NCBI GenBank assembly: GCA_964586285.1
Contig: CAZPHU010000034.1
Location: 1-33,381 of the forward strand
DNA length: 33,381 nucleotides
Origin: CAZPHU01 sp964586285
GTDB taxonomy: Bacteria > Fibrobacterota > Chitinivibrionia > Chitinivibrionales > CAYFVL01
Direction: 5' to 3'
The notes under the pieces are model-generated. The model made no database searches. It saw only the letters and a list, made by a program, of their open reading frames with translations, and was not told where the DNA came from. Positions 24,754 to 32,218 of this stretch are shown piece by piece. The first letter of the stretch is position 1. Each line of letters begins with the position of its first letter. The position numbers and the translations under genes are program-made.

Positions 24754-25233
24754 ATGCAACAGCTTGAGCGCGAGATTCTTGACGAATCCGTTGATCTGGA
24801 GTTTACGATTTCTTTGCTGTATTTCCTTTTTTCCCAGACTTTTCCTCAGGCAAGTCTGTTTTGGGGGAGGTTGTGGATAGAGGAGCAGGATCACGCCAAC
24901 CTTCTCAAGGACTGCTGTGAGAAGCTTGACCGCAGTGATGTGGATACAAGCGAAATTGTCTGGCCCGAGCTGGAGAAGGTAAGGGCAATCGATCATCGAA
25001 TTCGTGAACTTATCGTTCAGTATGAAGAAGATCCGCCGCCTCTGTCGGAAGCATTCAGTACTGCACTACAAATAGAGCAGGCCGCGGAGGAGTATCAAAT
25101 TCGCGTATCGGAAAACGCCGCCGACGATTCTTCGGAGGCTGCAGAGATTGTCAGAAAGCTAAACTCCGATGAAAAAAATCATGCCCGCCGCATAAACGAG
25201 TATATGGAAATCTCAGGCATGGAAAAACACTAA
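24754..25233 (+). CDS. Ferritin-like (rubrerythrin-type) di-iron protein
   Basis: A 159-residue soluble four-helix-bundle protein. The four helices carry the expected metal ligands: a glutamate in helix 1 (LDESVDLEFTISLLY), EQDH (Glu44/His47) in helix 2, glutamates in LQIEQAAEEYQIR in helix 3, and EKNH in helix 4 (SDEKNHARRINEYM). Together these make two ExxH sites, as in rubrerythrin. There is no C-terminal rubredoxin domain, so electrons must come from elsewhere. Proposed role: peroxide reduction or iron handling. Start: the ATG at 24754, with GGGAG 9 bases upstream; a longer TTG-started version would include an unlikely extension. Apparently a single gene; no clear terminator follows. Confidence 0.8.
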   Translation: MQQLEREILDESVDLEFTISLLYFLFSQTFPQASLFWGRLWIEEQDHANLLKDCCEKLDRSDVDTSEIVWPELEKVRAIDHRIRELIVQYEEDPPPLSEAFSTALQIEQAAEEYQIRVSENAADDSSEAAEIVRKLNSDEKNHARRINEYMEISGMEKH

Positions 25234-25620
25234 AGCCCCGGGTTAAGGCATCACATTTACCTGTGTTTGTCACGACTGCGTCTGTAACCATTCGGCAGCG
25301 CCGTAATACACAGCACTCGTGACGGCATAAGCAGGTTTGCAATAAATTTCCGTAAGGTTTGTCTGCTTGACATGCCTCCCTTCTGTTTTTGCCCAGGCAG
25401 GGAATTTGGGATCACCCCTTTCTGTATGTGCTGAAAAATGCCTGCTCGCATGTTGAGCTTGGGAAAAAGAGCGAAACAAATTTGAAAAACAGGGCTAACC
25501 GACACCTGTCGTACATTCGACTTTCCTGGTTTGACGCATTGTATGCGAGAAAAAGCAAAAACTGTATGCCGGGTCGCACGAAAGCCCTGCTTTGGGAAAG
25601 GGTACTTACGATCAGGAATG
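25234..25620. other. Non-coding stretch
   Basis: About 390 bases between the ferritin-like gene and the terminator of the converging beta-barrel gene. Short overlapping reading frames occur on the minus strand but none has a properly spaced binding site, and I see no repeat, RNA family or terminator here. Confidence 0.4.
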
Positions 25621-25646
25621 AAAAAAGCCTCGTAGAAAACGAGGCT
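25621..25646 (-). terminator. Intrinsic terminator of the beta-barrel gene
   Basis: On the minus strand AGCCTCG (25646-25640) pairs with CGAGGCT (25632-25626) around a 7-base loop and is followed by a T run (A run 25621-25626 on the plus strand). It lies 65 bases beyond the stop codon. Confidence 0.85.
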
Positions 25647-25665
25647 CTCGCGTGTGTAATTGTGA

Positions 25666-25682
25666 GTGTGTGTGTGTGTGTG
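25666..25682. repeat. Short GT microsatellite
   Basis: Eight and a half GT units, embedded in a wider stretch rich in GTGT (about 25651-25703). It lies between the stop codon and the terminator of the minus-strand beta-barrel gene, so it would be in the 3' untranslated RNA as a CA repeat. Confidence 0.9.
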
Positions 25683-25711
25683 AGTGTTGTGTATGATGGT
25701 GTGAATGAATT

Positions 25712-26314
25712 TTAGAATAGTCCCAGCGAAACACCAAGATTAAGCGTAAGATAGGTGACGGTTTCATCATCGTCGAAATATACGTTTACAAGCGGAGATG
25801 CTTCTATTGCGAAGAAGTCCGCAAGATTCATCGAAAGCCCACCACCTGCCACAAGCCCGAAACGCACCTTCTGATCATCTCCGAATATCTCCTCCTGGGC
25901 CACTTCCTCCAACTCGACCGTTATTTCATCGTTTATTATATAGAGTCCGGGACCGGCCTGCGCGAAAATGTTTATGGAGTTTTCCATCGCGGTGGTCAAG
26001 CGGATCATCGGTACAATACTGAAAATCGAGGCTTCACCCTCGACGTTTCCGGCGGTCAACGTGTCGAGAAGGTCTCCGAAAGTCTCTTCATCCGGACGCC
26101 ATCGGTTGTAGGCAATCCTTCCGCCAAGCCAGAAGTATTCGTTGTTTTCCACCCAGACATCCGCCCCTACAACCCATCCCCAGTCGTACTGATCGTAATC
26201 GTCACCAACCGTCTTGGATGCACCGCCTTCTACTCCAAACCAGACTTTGGAGAAAGAGGGCGTCGAAATAACCAACACCATCAGGAAAAGCTGCACCAGC
26301 TTGCGAATACGCAT
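25712..26314 (-). CDS. Outer-membrane beta-barrel protein
   Basis: A 200-residue exported protein. The signal peptide (MRIRKLVQLFLMVLVISTPS, cut probably after FS) is followed by amphipathic strands (VWFGVEGGASKTVG, WGWVVGADVWVENNEYFWLG, NIFAQAGPGLYI, FGLVAGGGLSMNL), with acidic loops and a final strand ending in Phe (LNLGVSLGLF). This is the OMP_b-brl/porin-like layout with about 8 strands; no binding site can be read. Start: ATG with a strong AGGAGG about 6 bases upstream. It is a single gene ending at the terminator at 25621-25646. It is the second such small barrel in the window but shares no clear sequence identity with the first. Confidence 0.8.
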   Translation of the reverse strand: MRIRKLVQLFLMVLVISTPSFSKVWFGVEGGASKTVGDDYDQYDWGWVVGADVWVENNEYFWLGGRIAYNRWRPDEETFGDLLDTLTAGNVEGEASIFSIVPMIRLTTAMENSINIFAQAGPGLYIINDEITVELEEVAQEEIFGDDQKVRFGLVAGGGLSMNLADFFAIEASPLVNVYFDDDETVTYLTLNLGVSLGLF

Positions 26315-26512
26315 AGATACCTCCTATTAAGGGGTTAGAATTTTGGTTGAGTCTAGTGTTGACCTCCTGGTTTATTTATAGCCGCAATACATATGCCTGT
26401 TTTGTTCCCTTCCGTTAAGCGCTTGAGCCTCCAGTAACCCTATGCCGACGCCCCGATGCTTTTCTCTTTTTTCTCAAAACTTCCCGATTTTAATAAATCC
26501 CTCTATCCAATC

Positions 26513-26682
26513 TAAAACCTGTACCTACACTTCCCTTGCGGCCCTTCCCGCATTCCCTAAAACATAAGAGATTCAGCAATCCTGAAAAATGTCTCCCAGG
26601 GTATTTCACCAGGCTGACTCACTTCTTTGCACTCGATGGGTTGCGCGACTCATCCGCTCAGAACCCCTCGGTCCAGGTTTTA
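26513..26682. repeat. Intergenic element copy A with inverted ends (MITE-like)
   Basis: TAAAACCTGTACC at the left end (26513-26525) is an inverted copy of GGTCCAGGTTTTA at the right end (26670-26682), 12 of 13 bases matching. No transposase frame lies inside. The part from 26562 on (reaching 26686) resembles copy B at 26921-27037. This looks like a small non-autonomous element or a structured intergenic repeat. No target duplication was recognised. Confidence 0.45.
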
Positions 26683-26777
26683 CTTGATCAGGCATTATTA
26701 TTGCTTAAAAACTAACCCGGCCCTGGTCTTAAATCACCCTTTTCCGACCGGGGCAGGAGGGCTTATTGGTTACATAG

Positions 26778-26802
26778 ACTATCTAAGCTTATCTTAGATA
26801 GT
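26778..26802. repeat. Perfect palindrome, 10-bp arms
   Basis: ACTATCTAAG (26778-26787) and CTTAGATAGT (26793-26802) are exact inverted repeats with a 5-base spacer. It is followed by A, not T, on the plus strand and preceded by a T run on the minus strand, so it is not an obvious terminator. It may be a protein-binding site or the remnant of an element end. Confidence 0.7.
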
Positions 26803-26920
26803 AAAAAACGAACGGTAAAGTTATGCTGTAAAGTTGTCGTAGGAACGAGGCTCCATTGCATGAGGTGATATATTACATTAAATGAGAGATTCACTTCCCG
26901 CGACAAGTGCGATCCTGTTG

Positions 26921-27037
26921 ACATAAAGAATTCGGCAATCCAGGAAATCCCCCGGAGGGTATCACTGATTGCCACAGAAATTTTGTTTTAAAATTGCGCC
27001 TCATGCGCCCGGAGCCGCTCAACTCAGGTTTTATTTG
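26921..27037. repeat. Intergenic element copy B (diverged)
   Basis: Similar, with small gaps, to 26562-26686 about 357 bases upstream. Shared blocks are ACATAA(A)G, CAATCC, GGGTAT..CAC, TTGCGC, CTCAT, and CTCAGGTTTTA or CCAGGTTTTA. The left inverted end of copy A is not recognisable here. The right end reaches into the presumed promoter of the acyltransferase fusion. Confidence 0.45.
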
Positions 27038-27062
27038 GAGAAGGGGTACTCTCCTGTAAAAT
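27035..27062 (+). promoter_or_regulatory. Weak candidate promoter of the acyltransferase fusion
   Basis: TTGGAG (27035-27040) and TAAAAT (27057-27062) are 16 bases apart. The -10 is good (5/6) and preceded by TG, but the -35 is poor. If used, the start would fall near 27069, giving a leader of about 27 bases. Confidence 0.3.
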
Positions 27063-27078
27063 ACAAAACAACCAGTGG

Positions 27079-27092
27079 GGATTATTTAATCC
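27079..27092 (+). promoter_or_regulatory. Palindrome next to the start codon of the acyltransferase fusion
   Basis: GGATTA (27079-27084) and TAATCC (27087-27092) are exact inverted repeats around TT, ending 3 bases before the ATG at 27096. No standard Shine-Dalgarno sequence is seen nearby, so this could be an operator, or a structure that affects translation. Confidence 0.35.
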
Positions 27093-27095
27093 AAC

Positions 27096-29759
27096 ATGCA
27101 AACTAAAACTATTCAGGACCATATTTCTGAGCTGCATACAGGCGGCACCAAAACCGCTCTGATAGATTTTGGTGACACCAATGCCTTCCGGGTCGACTAT
27201 GCTTCTCTTGCCCAAAGGGTTACCCAACTGGCCGAGGTGCTTTATTCCAAAGGCTACGGTCCGGGAAAAAGAATTCTTGTCATGAGTAAACCCAAAATCT
27301 GCTCGGTAACTCTGGTTCTGGCGGTCCTTCGGTGCGGCGCGGAGCTGGTGCCGGTCGACACGCAAATCGACAAAGATGATCTGGAGCATATCCTCAACGA
27401 CTGTCGCCCGGCTCTTATGTGCTTATCGGGTGAGGTGATCGACAAATATAAAACAGTCCGGAAACGCTCCACCTCGATACAGGAAATAACCGACAATGAA
27501 GAGAGTTTATACGGTTTTGGTAAAGGTGAGAAGAAAAAAAAATCCCTACCGGCCGTAAAAATGGAAGATACCGCTATTCTTTTTTACACCTCGGGAACAA
27601 CGGGGCCGCCTAAGGGTGTTCCTCTGTCGCATGCAAACATCGTTTTCCAATTTGGTGCGATTCGGGAAAGAAAGCTCATAGGGGATAAGGACAACGTCTT
27701 GCTTCCCCTGCCTCTGCATCATGTCTATCCTTTAGTCATAGGGGTTTTGGTTCCGCTTGTGATGAGGTCAACCATTGTTTTGCCTCGTTCGATCACCGGT
27801 CCGGATATCGTAAGGGCGGTGCATGATGCCAAAGCTACCGCGATCATCGGGGTTCCCCGTCTTTACGCGGCATTGCACGATGCTCTTATGCAGCGTATAC
27901 GTTCGGGGCCGTGGCCGCTTTCTGTTGTGAAACGATCGCTTCCGCGGCTTAGCAGTCTGGCGCGAAGGACTCTGGGTCTTTCCATAGGCAAGGTTCTGTT
28001 GCGACCGGTACACAAGCAGTTTGGATCTCAACTGAGGCTTCTGGCATCGGGGGGCTCGGCTCTGGAGCCCTCGCTTTATCATTCCCTGGAGGCTCTGGGG
28101 TGGAGTGTGGCAATCGGCTACGGCCTAACCGAAACCTCGCCTCTTATTACCATAAACGGACCCGGAGAAGGTAAAGCCGCATCCGCCGGCAGGCCCTTAT
28201 CGGGTCTGGATGTTCGCATAGAGGGGGCAAAGGAGGCGCAAAGCGGGGTCGGTGAAGTTTGTGTGCGGGGACCCAACGTGTTTGGCGGCTATCTGAATAT
28301 GCCACAAAAGACTGATGAATCATTTACAAAGGACGGTTATTTTAAAACCGGAGATCTGGGAAGCATCTCCTCGGAGGGCTACCTTTTTCTTCACGGCAGG
28401 GCTTCCTTGATGATTGTCACCGAAAGTGGTGAGAATATTCAGCCCGAGGATGTTGAGCGGGTTTATGCCCGGAATAAATTCATCAAAGAGGCAGCAATTT
28501 TGCAGAAAAACCGGAAGCTGGTGGGAATCTTTGTACCGGATATCAAAGAAGTTGAGGGCAAACGATTTTCCATAGAGGAGGCGATAAGAATAGGAGTTGA
28601 GGAGCAATCGGCTAAACTTGCCGGATTCAAGCGGGTTAACGATTACGTGATATCCCGCGCTCAGCTTCCCCGCACTCGTCTGGGTAAACTTCGCCGGCAT
28701 CTACTCGAGCCTCTGTTCGACGACATCCAAAGGGGTGAGGGCAAAGCTCGCGGCAAAAAACCGATCTCCATCGATCAGATGTCCCAATCGGATCGGGAAC
28801 TCGTGTCCGATCCAAATGCAAAGGCCGTATGGCGCTGGATGAGCCGCAGGTACGGGGACAGAGATCTTTCCCCGGACAGCTCTCCTCAACTGGATCTGGG
28901 GATAGATTCGCTGGGATGGATGGAGATAACCATGAGTATCAGGCAGGTGGCCGGGGTCGATCTGGATGAACAGACGGTGGGTTCGATCAAATCGGTAAGG
29001 GATCTGCTGCAGGCCGTGGCCGGCCGCTCGGGAATGCCTGTGCAACAAAAGGATGTGGATATTTTCAAGAATCCGGAAAGCTTTATTCGCCCCGAGCACC
29101 GCGAGTGGCTGGAAAAGTACGGCTCGCTGCGTCGAATCTGTGCCTCTCTGCTTCACACATTGGTTTGGGCAGTGGCTCGAATCTACTGGCGTGTCTATGC
29201 AACCGGGGCGGACAAGATACCCTGGGACAGGCAGTTGATCCTGCTGCCAAACCATGTAAGCTACATAGATCCTTTCATGTTGGCATCGGTGCTTCCCGCC
29301 ACACTTCTTCGCAATACCTGGTGGGCCGGCTACGCCGGAATCGCCTATGCTAATGCGCTGACCCGTTTCGTGAGCAGAACCGCCAAGGCGATTCCGATCG
29401 AACAGGGACAATCCGCCCTGGGCGAACTGGCCTTTGCCGCATCCATTCTGAATCGAGGAAAGAACCTGGTCTGGTTTCCCCAAGGGCGCCGTGCCGCCTC
29501 GGGCAGTATTCACAAGATCCAGCCGGGTATCGGTATTTTGCTGGAACACTATAAAGACCTTACGGTTGTTCCCGTGTGTATCAGGGGCACTTTCCAATCA
29601 CTGCCCGTGGGAAGGTTTTTTCCACATCCCACTAAAGTACTAATCCATTTCGGAAAGCCGCTTACCGTAGAGCATCTGATCCAAAGCGGGCAAGGTAAAG
29701 AGATGCGCGACAGGATAGTAGCGGGGGTAAAATCGATTTTGGAAAAATCCTGCCAATAA
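27096..29759 (+). CDS. Acyl-ACP synthetase - ACP - PlsC acyltransferase fusion
   Basis: An 887-residue three-domain lipid enzyme. Residues 10-545 form an acyl-adenylate synthetase: P-loop YTSGTTGPPKG (164-174), GYGLTETSP (341-349), GYFKTGD (414-420) and catalytic Lys531 in RLGKLRR. Residues 575-645 are an acyl carrier protein with the phosphopantetheine serine Ser605 in LGIDSLGWME. Residues 690-887 are a PlsC-type acyltransferase with NHVSYID (719-725, the HX4D pair) and FPQGRR (794-799) in place of the usual FPEGTR. It should activate a fatty acid, hold it on its own ACP and pass it to a lysophospholipid or related acceptor, as the bifunctional Aas does, but in reversed domain order and with an internal carrier. 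The Glu-to-Gln change in motif III may alter acceptor choice. Weak binding site; probably monocistronic. Confidence 0.9.
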   Translation: MQTKTIQDHISELHTGGTKTALIDFGDTNAFRVDYASLAQRVTQLAEVLYSKGYGPGKRILVMSKPKICSVTLVLAVLRCGAELVPVDTQIDKDDLEHILNDCRPALMCLSGEVIDKYKTVRKRSTSIQEITDNEESLYGFGKGEKKKKSLPAVKMEDTAILFYTSGTTGPPKGVPLSHANIVFQFGAIRERKLIGDKDNVLLPLPLHHVYPLVIGVLVPLVMRSTIVLPRSITGPDIVRAVHDAKATAIIGVPRLYAALHDALMQRIRSGPWPLSVVKRSLPRLSSLARRTLGLSIGKVLLRPVHKQFGSQLRLLASGGSALEPSLYHSLEALGWSVAIGYGLTETSPLITINGPGEGKAASAGRPLSGLDVRIEGAKEAQSGVGEVCVRGPNVFGGYLNMPQKTDESFTKDGYFKTGDLGSISSEGYLFLHGRASLMIVTESGENIQPEDVERVYARNKFIKEAAILQKNRKLVGIFVPDIKEVEGKRFSIEEAIRIGVEEQSAKLAGFKRVNDYVISRAQLPRTRLGKLRRHLLEPLFDDIQRGEGKARGKKPISIDQMSQSDRELVSDPNAKAVWRWMSRRYGDRDLSPDSSPQLDLGIDSLGWMEITMSIRQVAGVDLDEQTVGSIKSVRDLLQAVAGRSGMPVQQKDVDIFKNPESFIRPEHREWLEKYGSLRRICASLLHTLVWAVARIYWRVYATGADKIPWDRQLILLPNHVSYIDPFMLASVLPATLLRNTWWAGYAGIAYANALTRFVSRTAKAIPIEQGQSALGELAFAASILNRGKNLVWFPQGRRAASGSIHKIQPGIGILLEHYKDLTVVPVCIRGTFQSLPVGRFFPHPTKVLIHFGKPLTVEHLIQSGQGKEMRDRIVAGVKSILEKSCQ

Positions 29760-29930
29760 AAACAACACCTTTCTGAGCTGATTATCTGCCTTTACATATT
29801 TGGGCTATTTTTTTGCATTTTAAGGTATTACCTTCAGCTTGCCGGACTATGTTTTCTTTGCTGGAACTTATCTGCGATAAAATCTCACTAATCAAGCAAA
29901 CGTTTCCGGAATTTGTAAAATGGAATATTT

Positions 29931-30809
29931 ATGAGAAAATTTGGTTTTCTGCTTTTCGTCTCCTTATTTGCTCTGGCCCCCTCTGCTCAGATCGATTCCG
30001 GTCTGACCGACTCTGCTCAGGGCCGCGGCACAAGCTCCGATTGTTCGCCCAGCGTAAGTGTATTTGAAGCAGGATCACGTCCCCACATTTTCTGTCTTAA
30101 CGAGTATACTCCCGATGAAGGATATTGCAAGGATCTTGAGTTGGTGTTTCTTAGCTGCGGGATGGGTGTGCGTTTTCATTGCAATGAAAACGGGCAATGG
30201 TCGTTTGAGGGGACCGGATACCGCAATAAAGAAATGTTTATACCGATAAATGTTGAAGTCACCAAAGATCAACAGGGCCGGATGCTTAAAACGGCGGTAT
30301 TTGTCGGCGTTGACGCCGATTCCATGGACATAAATATTTTGCCGAAGTTTTCCGGAGACCGGATAATCAGAAAAGACAGCCTAAACGATCTGGAGTACGA
30401 TTTAAAACATAAGACCTACGTTTGCCTCGATAAACCCGAGTATAAGGTAATAACCGATCGCAAATTCACCTATCCCATGGGATATATGCGCAGGGAACCA
30501 AAACTCAGCTATCCTGAGTTGTACTGGTTTCAACATGGGCCGGGTATAGAAATGCCGGTCTCGGCTTCGGTGCGCGAGCGTGGGGAATTGATGTTTTTGT
30601 ATCAGGTGCTTAACCCTCCCGATTTGGAATACAGTGACATGGAGGATGAGATCAGGGCGGAGGCTCGGCAAAACAGATTGCTTAACAAGCGCTGGCAGAA
30701 GGAGAAGATAGAGGAAGATCAGGTCCAAAGGGAGAATAAAAAATCATGGATGCGCAAGAAAAAGAAAGAGAAGAAAGATAGGTGGCTGAAATTTAAGCCG
30801 CTGAGGTAG
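29931..30809 (+). CDS. Secreted hypothetical protein with basic C-terminal tail
   Basis: A 292-residue protein. A signal peptide (MRKFGFLLFVSLFALAPSAQ) precedes a beta-rich domain with five or so cysteines (CSPSV, FCLNE, CKDLE, SCGMG, HCNENGQW), some of which may form disulphides. From about residue 235 the sequence becomes very highly charged and ends in a lysine- and arginine-rich tail (KKSWMRKKKKEKKDRWLKF). No family is recognised. Likely periplasmic or surface-attached through electrostatic contact, but this is inferred from charge alone. The start ATG has GGAA about 6 bases upstream. It converges on the sorting-domain gene, with a hairpin in between. Confidence 0.65.
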   Translation: MRKFGFLLFVSLFALAPSAQIDSGLTDSAQGRGTSSDCSPSVSVFEAGSRPHIFCLNEYTPDEGYCKDLELVFLSCGMGVRFHCNENGQWSFEGTGYRNKEMFIPINVEVTKDQQGRMLKTAVFVGVDADSMDINILPKFSGDRIIRKDSLNDLEYDLKHKTYVCLDKPEYKVITDRKFTYPMGYMRREPKLSYPELYWFQHGPGIEMPVSASVRERGELMFLYQVLNPPDLEYSDMEDEIRAEARQNRLLNKRWQKEKIEEDQVQRENKKSWMRKKKKEKKDRWLKFKPLR

Positions 30810-30882
30810 CCTTTATTTGCCCCGAAAGCAGTAGAATTGTAGTTTGGTTAAGAATTTTAGAGGACACAAAAGCAGGAGGCGC

Positions 30883-30917
30883 AAGGGGGGCGATCGATTT
30901 CGCGCCCCCTTCGTTTT
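30883..30917. terminator. GC-rich hairpin, probable terminator between converging genes
   Basis: AAGGGGG (from 30883) pairs with CCCCCTT (ending 30911), with GCG/CGC continuing the stem around an ATCGATTT loop. TCGTTTT follows on the plus strand. The tail is short, so it is a moderate terminator at best, ending the secreted-protein gene; it may also serve the minus-strand gene. Confidence 0.55.
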
Positions 30918-30940
30918 ACTGAAGCCTGGAAGGTTTTGCC

Positions 30941-31630
30941 CTATCTGGTGATTTTTATGAAGCTTGTTTCGTCAGGTCCGGATACTCTAAGCATGTACAC
31001 ACCCTTTGATATTCCTCGGGTGGAAATACGGGTGGATTTTCCGTTTGATGAAACCGCGCTTATTACCCGGCCCCGAACATCGAGCAGTTCCACGGAGTTG
31101 ATATTTTCTCCGAAAACCTCCAGAGAGTTGGAAAGAAGTTTATAGCCGATTGCCCGGTTCGCCTGATTTTTAATCGCCTCTTTGGGCCTGTGAACGGGAG
31201 TCGGTTTCTTGGCCAGCACGATAGTCGTAATTTCATCGTAACAGATTTCCTCGCATGTTTCCTGCACAAAGGCGATGGTGATGATGTCCTCTGCATGGTA
31301 GATTTTCTTCTGAAACGGCTGCTCTTCAACCACGGCATTCAAGACTATCGAATCACCCTCCAGCTCGTAGGTCCCGCTCATATTGGCCGGGATTTCTTCG
31401 TAAGGGGAGTAGTTATTCATTTCAAATGAGTTGTCTTCACTAAAGGTCAAATCCGCCATCTGTCCGGTCGTACCCATTCCCATGTCCTGACATCCTAAAG
31501 CAGTACAGACGCTGACATAAACCGAGTCGTCAATCCATGTACCTATGTAGGACTGAGCCGCCGATGGAATCGTACAAACCCCAACCACAAACATCATCAC
31601 CCAAACAATCCCTGGTAATTGTCTAAGCAT
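30941..31630 (-). CDS. Secreted protein with Por/T9SS-like C-terminal sorting domain
   Basis: A 229-residue exported protein. A signal peptide (MLRQLPGIVWVMMFVVGVCT, cut likely after SAA) leads to a compact beta domain of about 130 residues with a lipocalin- or META-like look (SYIGTWIDDSVYVSVC, MSGTYELEGDSIVLNAVVEE) and several cysteines. The last 70 residues (about 160-229) form a sorting domain: NSLEVFGENINSVELLDVRG, RISTRGISKGVYMLRV and a final FIKITR. This is the type A Por secretion pattern found in Bacteroidota and Fibrobacterota, and it suggests export by a type IX-like machine. No T9SS genes are in the window. Start: ATG with GGGAGG 8 bases upstream. Confidence 0.8.
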   Translation of the reverse strand: MLRQLPGIVWVMMFVVGVCTIPSAAQSYIGTWIDDSVYVSVCTALGCQDMGMGTTGQMADLTFSEDNSFEMNNYSPYEEIPANMSGTYELEGDSIVLNAVVEEQPFQKKIYHAEDIITIAFVQETCEEICYDEITTIVLAKKPTPVHRPKEAIKNQANRAIGYKLLSNSLEVFGENINSVELLDVRGRVISAVSSNGKSTRISTRGISKGVYMLRVSGPDETSFIKITR

Positions 31631-31742
31631 AAGCGACCTCCCTCTGAGGGTGAATTTTTAAAAAAGGCGAACACCATATATTTAAATAGTAAATAGCACC
31701 TATAAAGGCAATGCCGGTTAAAGAAAATTCACTGAAAAAAGT

Positions 31743-31796
31743 AAAAAATACCGCTTTAGGCTTTATACCCTGATGGATTGGTAAGATCAGGCGGTA
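31743..31796 (-). terminator. Possible terminator overlapping the receiver gene stop codon
   Basis: On the minus strand TACCGC pairs with GCGGTA (31796-31791 with 31754-31749), with an inner CTGAT/ATCAG hairpin, and a T run follows (A run 31743-31748). The left arm overlaps the last codons of the receiver gene. Confidence 0.45.
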
Positions 31797-32218
31797 ATAT
31801 CCTCGGCGGACTTTAGAGTGAAATCGAGATGATAACCGGCGGTGGGGGCCGTCTTGGTTATTCTACGCGCGATTCTTTTTACCTGTATGATTAGCCTCTG
31901 GCGGTAATCTTGACTGTCTCTTTGCACCACGGCATGATTTTCACAGCCCAAAAGGTGAGTCTTTGAGCCGGTAACGATTATGGCCGGAAGGCTGGGATAA
32001 AGGTGCAGTAGTTTTCTGAGAAGCTGTCCCCCGTAAAGAATCGGCATATAGTAATCGGTAATGAGAAGATCGGGAGGATTGGAGCGAGCATACTCCAGCG
32101 CATCTACAGGTGAGTCGAATGCGCAAATATCGCGAAAACCGGCCAGTTCAAGGATGTTTTGGGTCTTTTTAAGCTGCACCTCTTCATCATCGACGAGAAG
32201 AATATTAAAAGGATGCAT
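31787..32218 (-). CDS. Stand-alone response-regulator receiver protein (degenerate)
   Basis: A 143-residue protein with a receiver domain only. Acidic pair Asp10-Asp11 in LLVDDEE, phosphoacceptor Asp55 in LLITDYYMP, and Thr83 in IIVTG are present. The conserved lysine normally found in the LxKP loop is missing: the region reads HAVVQRDSQ, and the following proline is also lost, so phosphorylation-induced switching may be altered. A short C-terminal extension (about 113-143) follows. Start: ATG at 32218 with AAGGAG upstream; a longer version would put that site inside the gene. Partner kinase unknown. Divergent from a second receiver gene 566 bases away. Confidence 0.82.
   Translation of the reverse strand: MHPFNILLVDDEEVQLKKTQNILELAGFRDICAFDSPVDALEYARSNPPDLLITDYYMPILYGGQLLRKLLHLYPSLPAIIVTGSKTHLLGCENHAVVQRDSQDYRQRLIIQVKRIARRITKTAPTAGYHLDFTLKSAEDITA

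Larger units (their letters stand above)
26315..27095. other. Long non-coding region with repeat elements
   Basis: About 780 bases between two divergent genes. It holds a 170-bp segment with inverted ends (26513-26682), a diverged second copy of its core (26921-27037), a 10-bp-arm palindrome (26778-26802), a weak promoter (27035-27062) and a palindrome next to the acyltransferase start (27079-27092); all are listed separately. No reading frame is supported. Confidence 0.6.

Noticed and set aside
25257..25505. Minus-strand small open frames in the non-coding stretch
   Set aside because: Several overlapping frames exist, with none clearly favoured; the best binding site is too close to its ATG.
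26763..26975. Minus-strand open frame of 70 codons over repeat copy B
   Set aside because: The matching frame in copy A is broken by a stop codon, so coding is not conserved between the copies. I also could not match it to a transposase.
28701..29597. Minus-strand open frame of 298 codons
   Set aside because: It is antisense to the ACP and PlsC domains of the fusion protein, with a composition expected from reading a GC-rich gene backwards.
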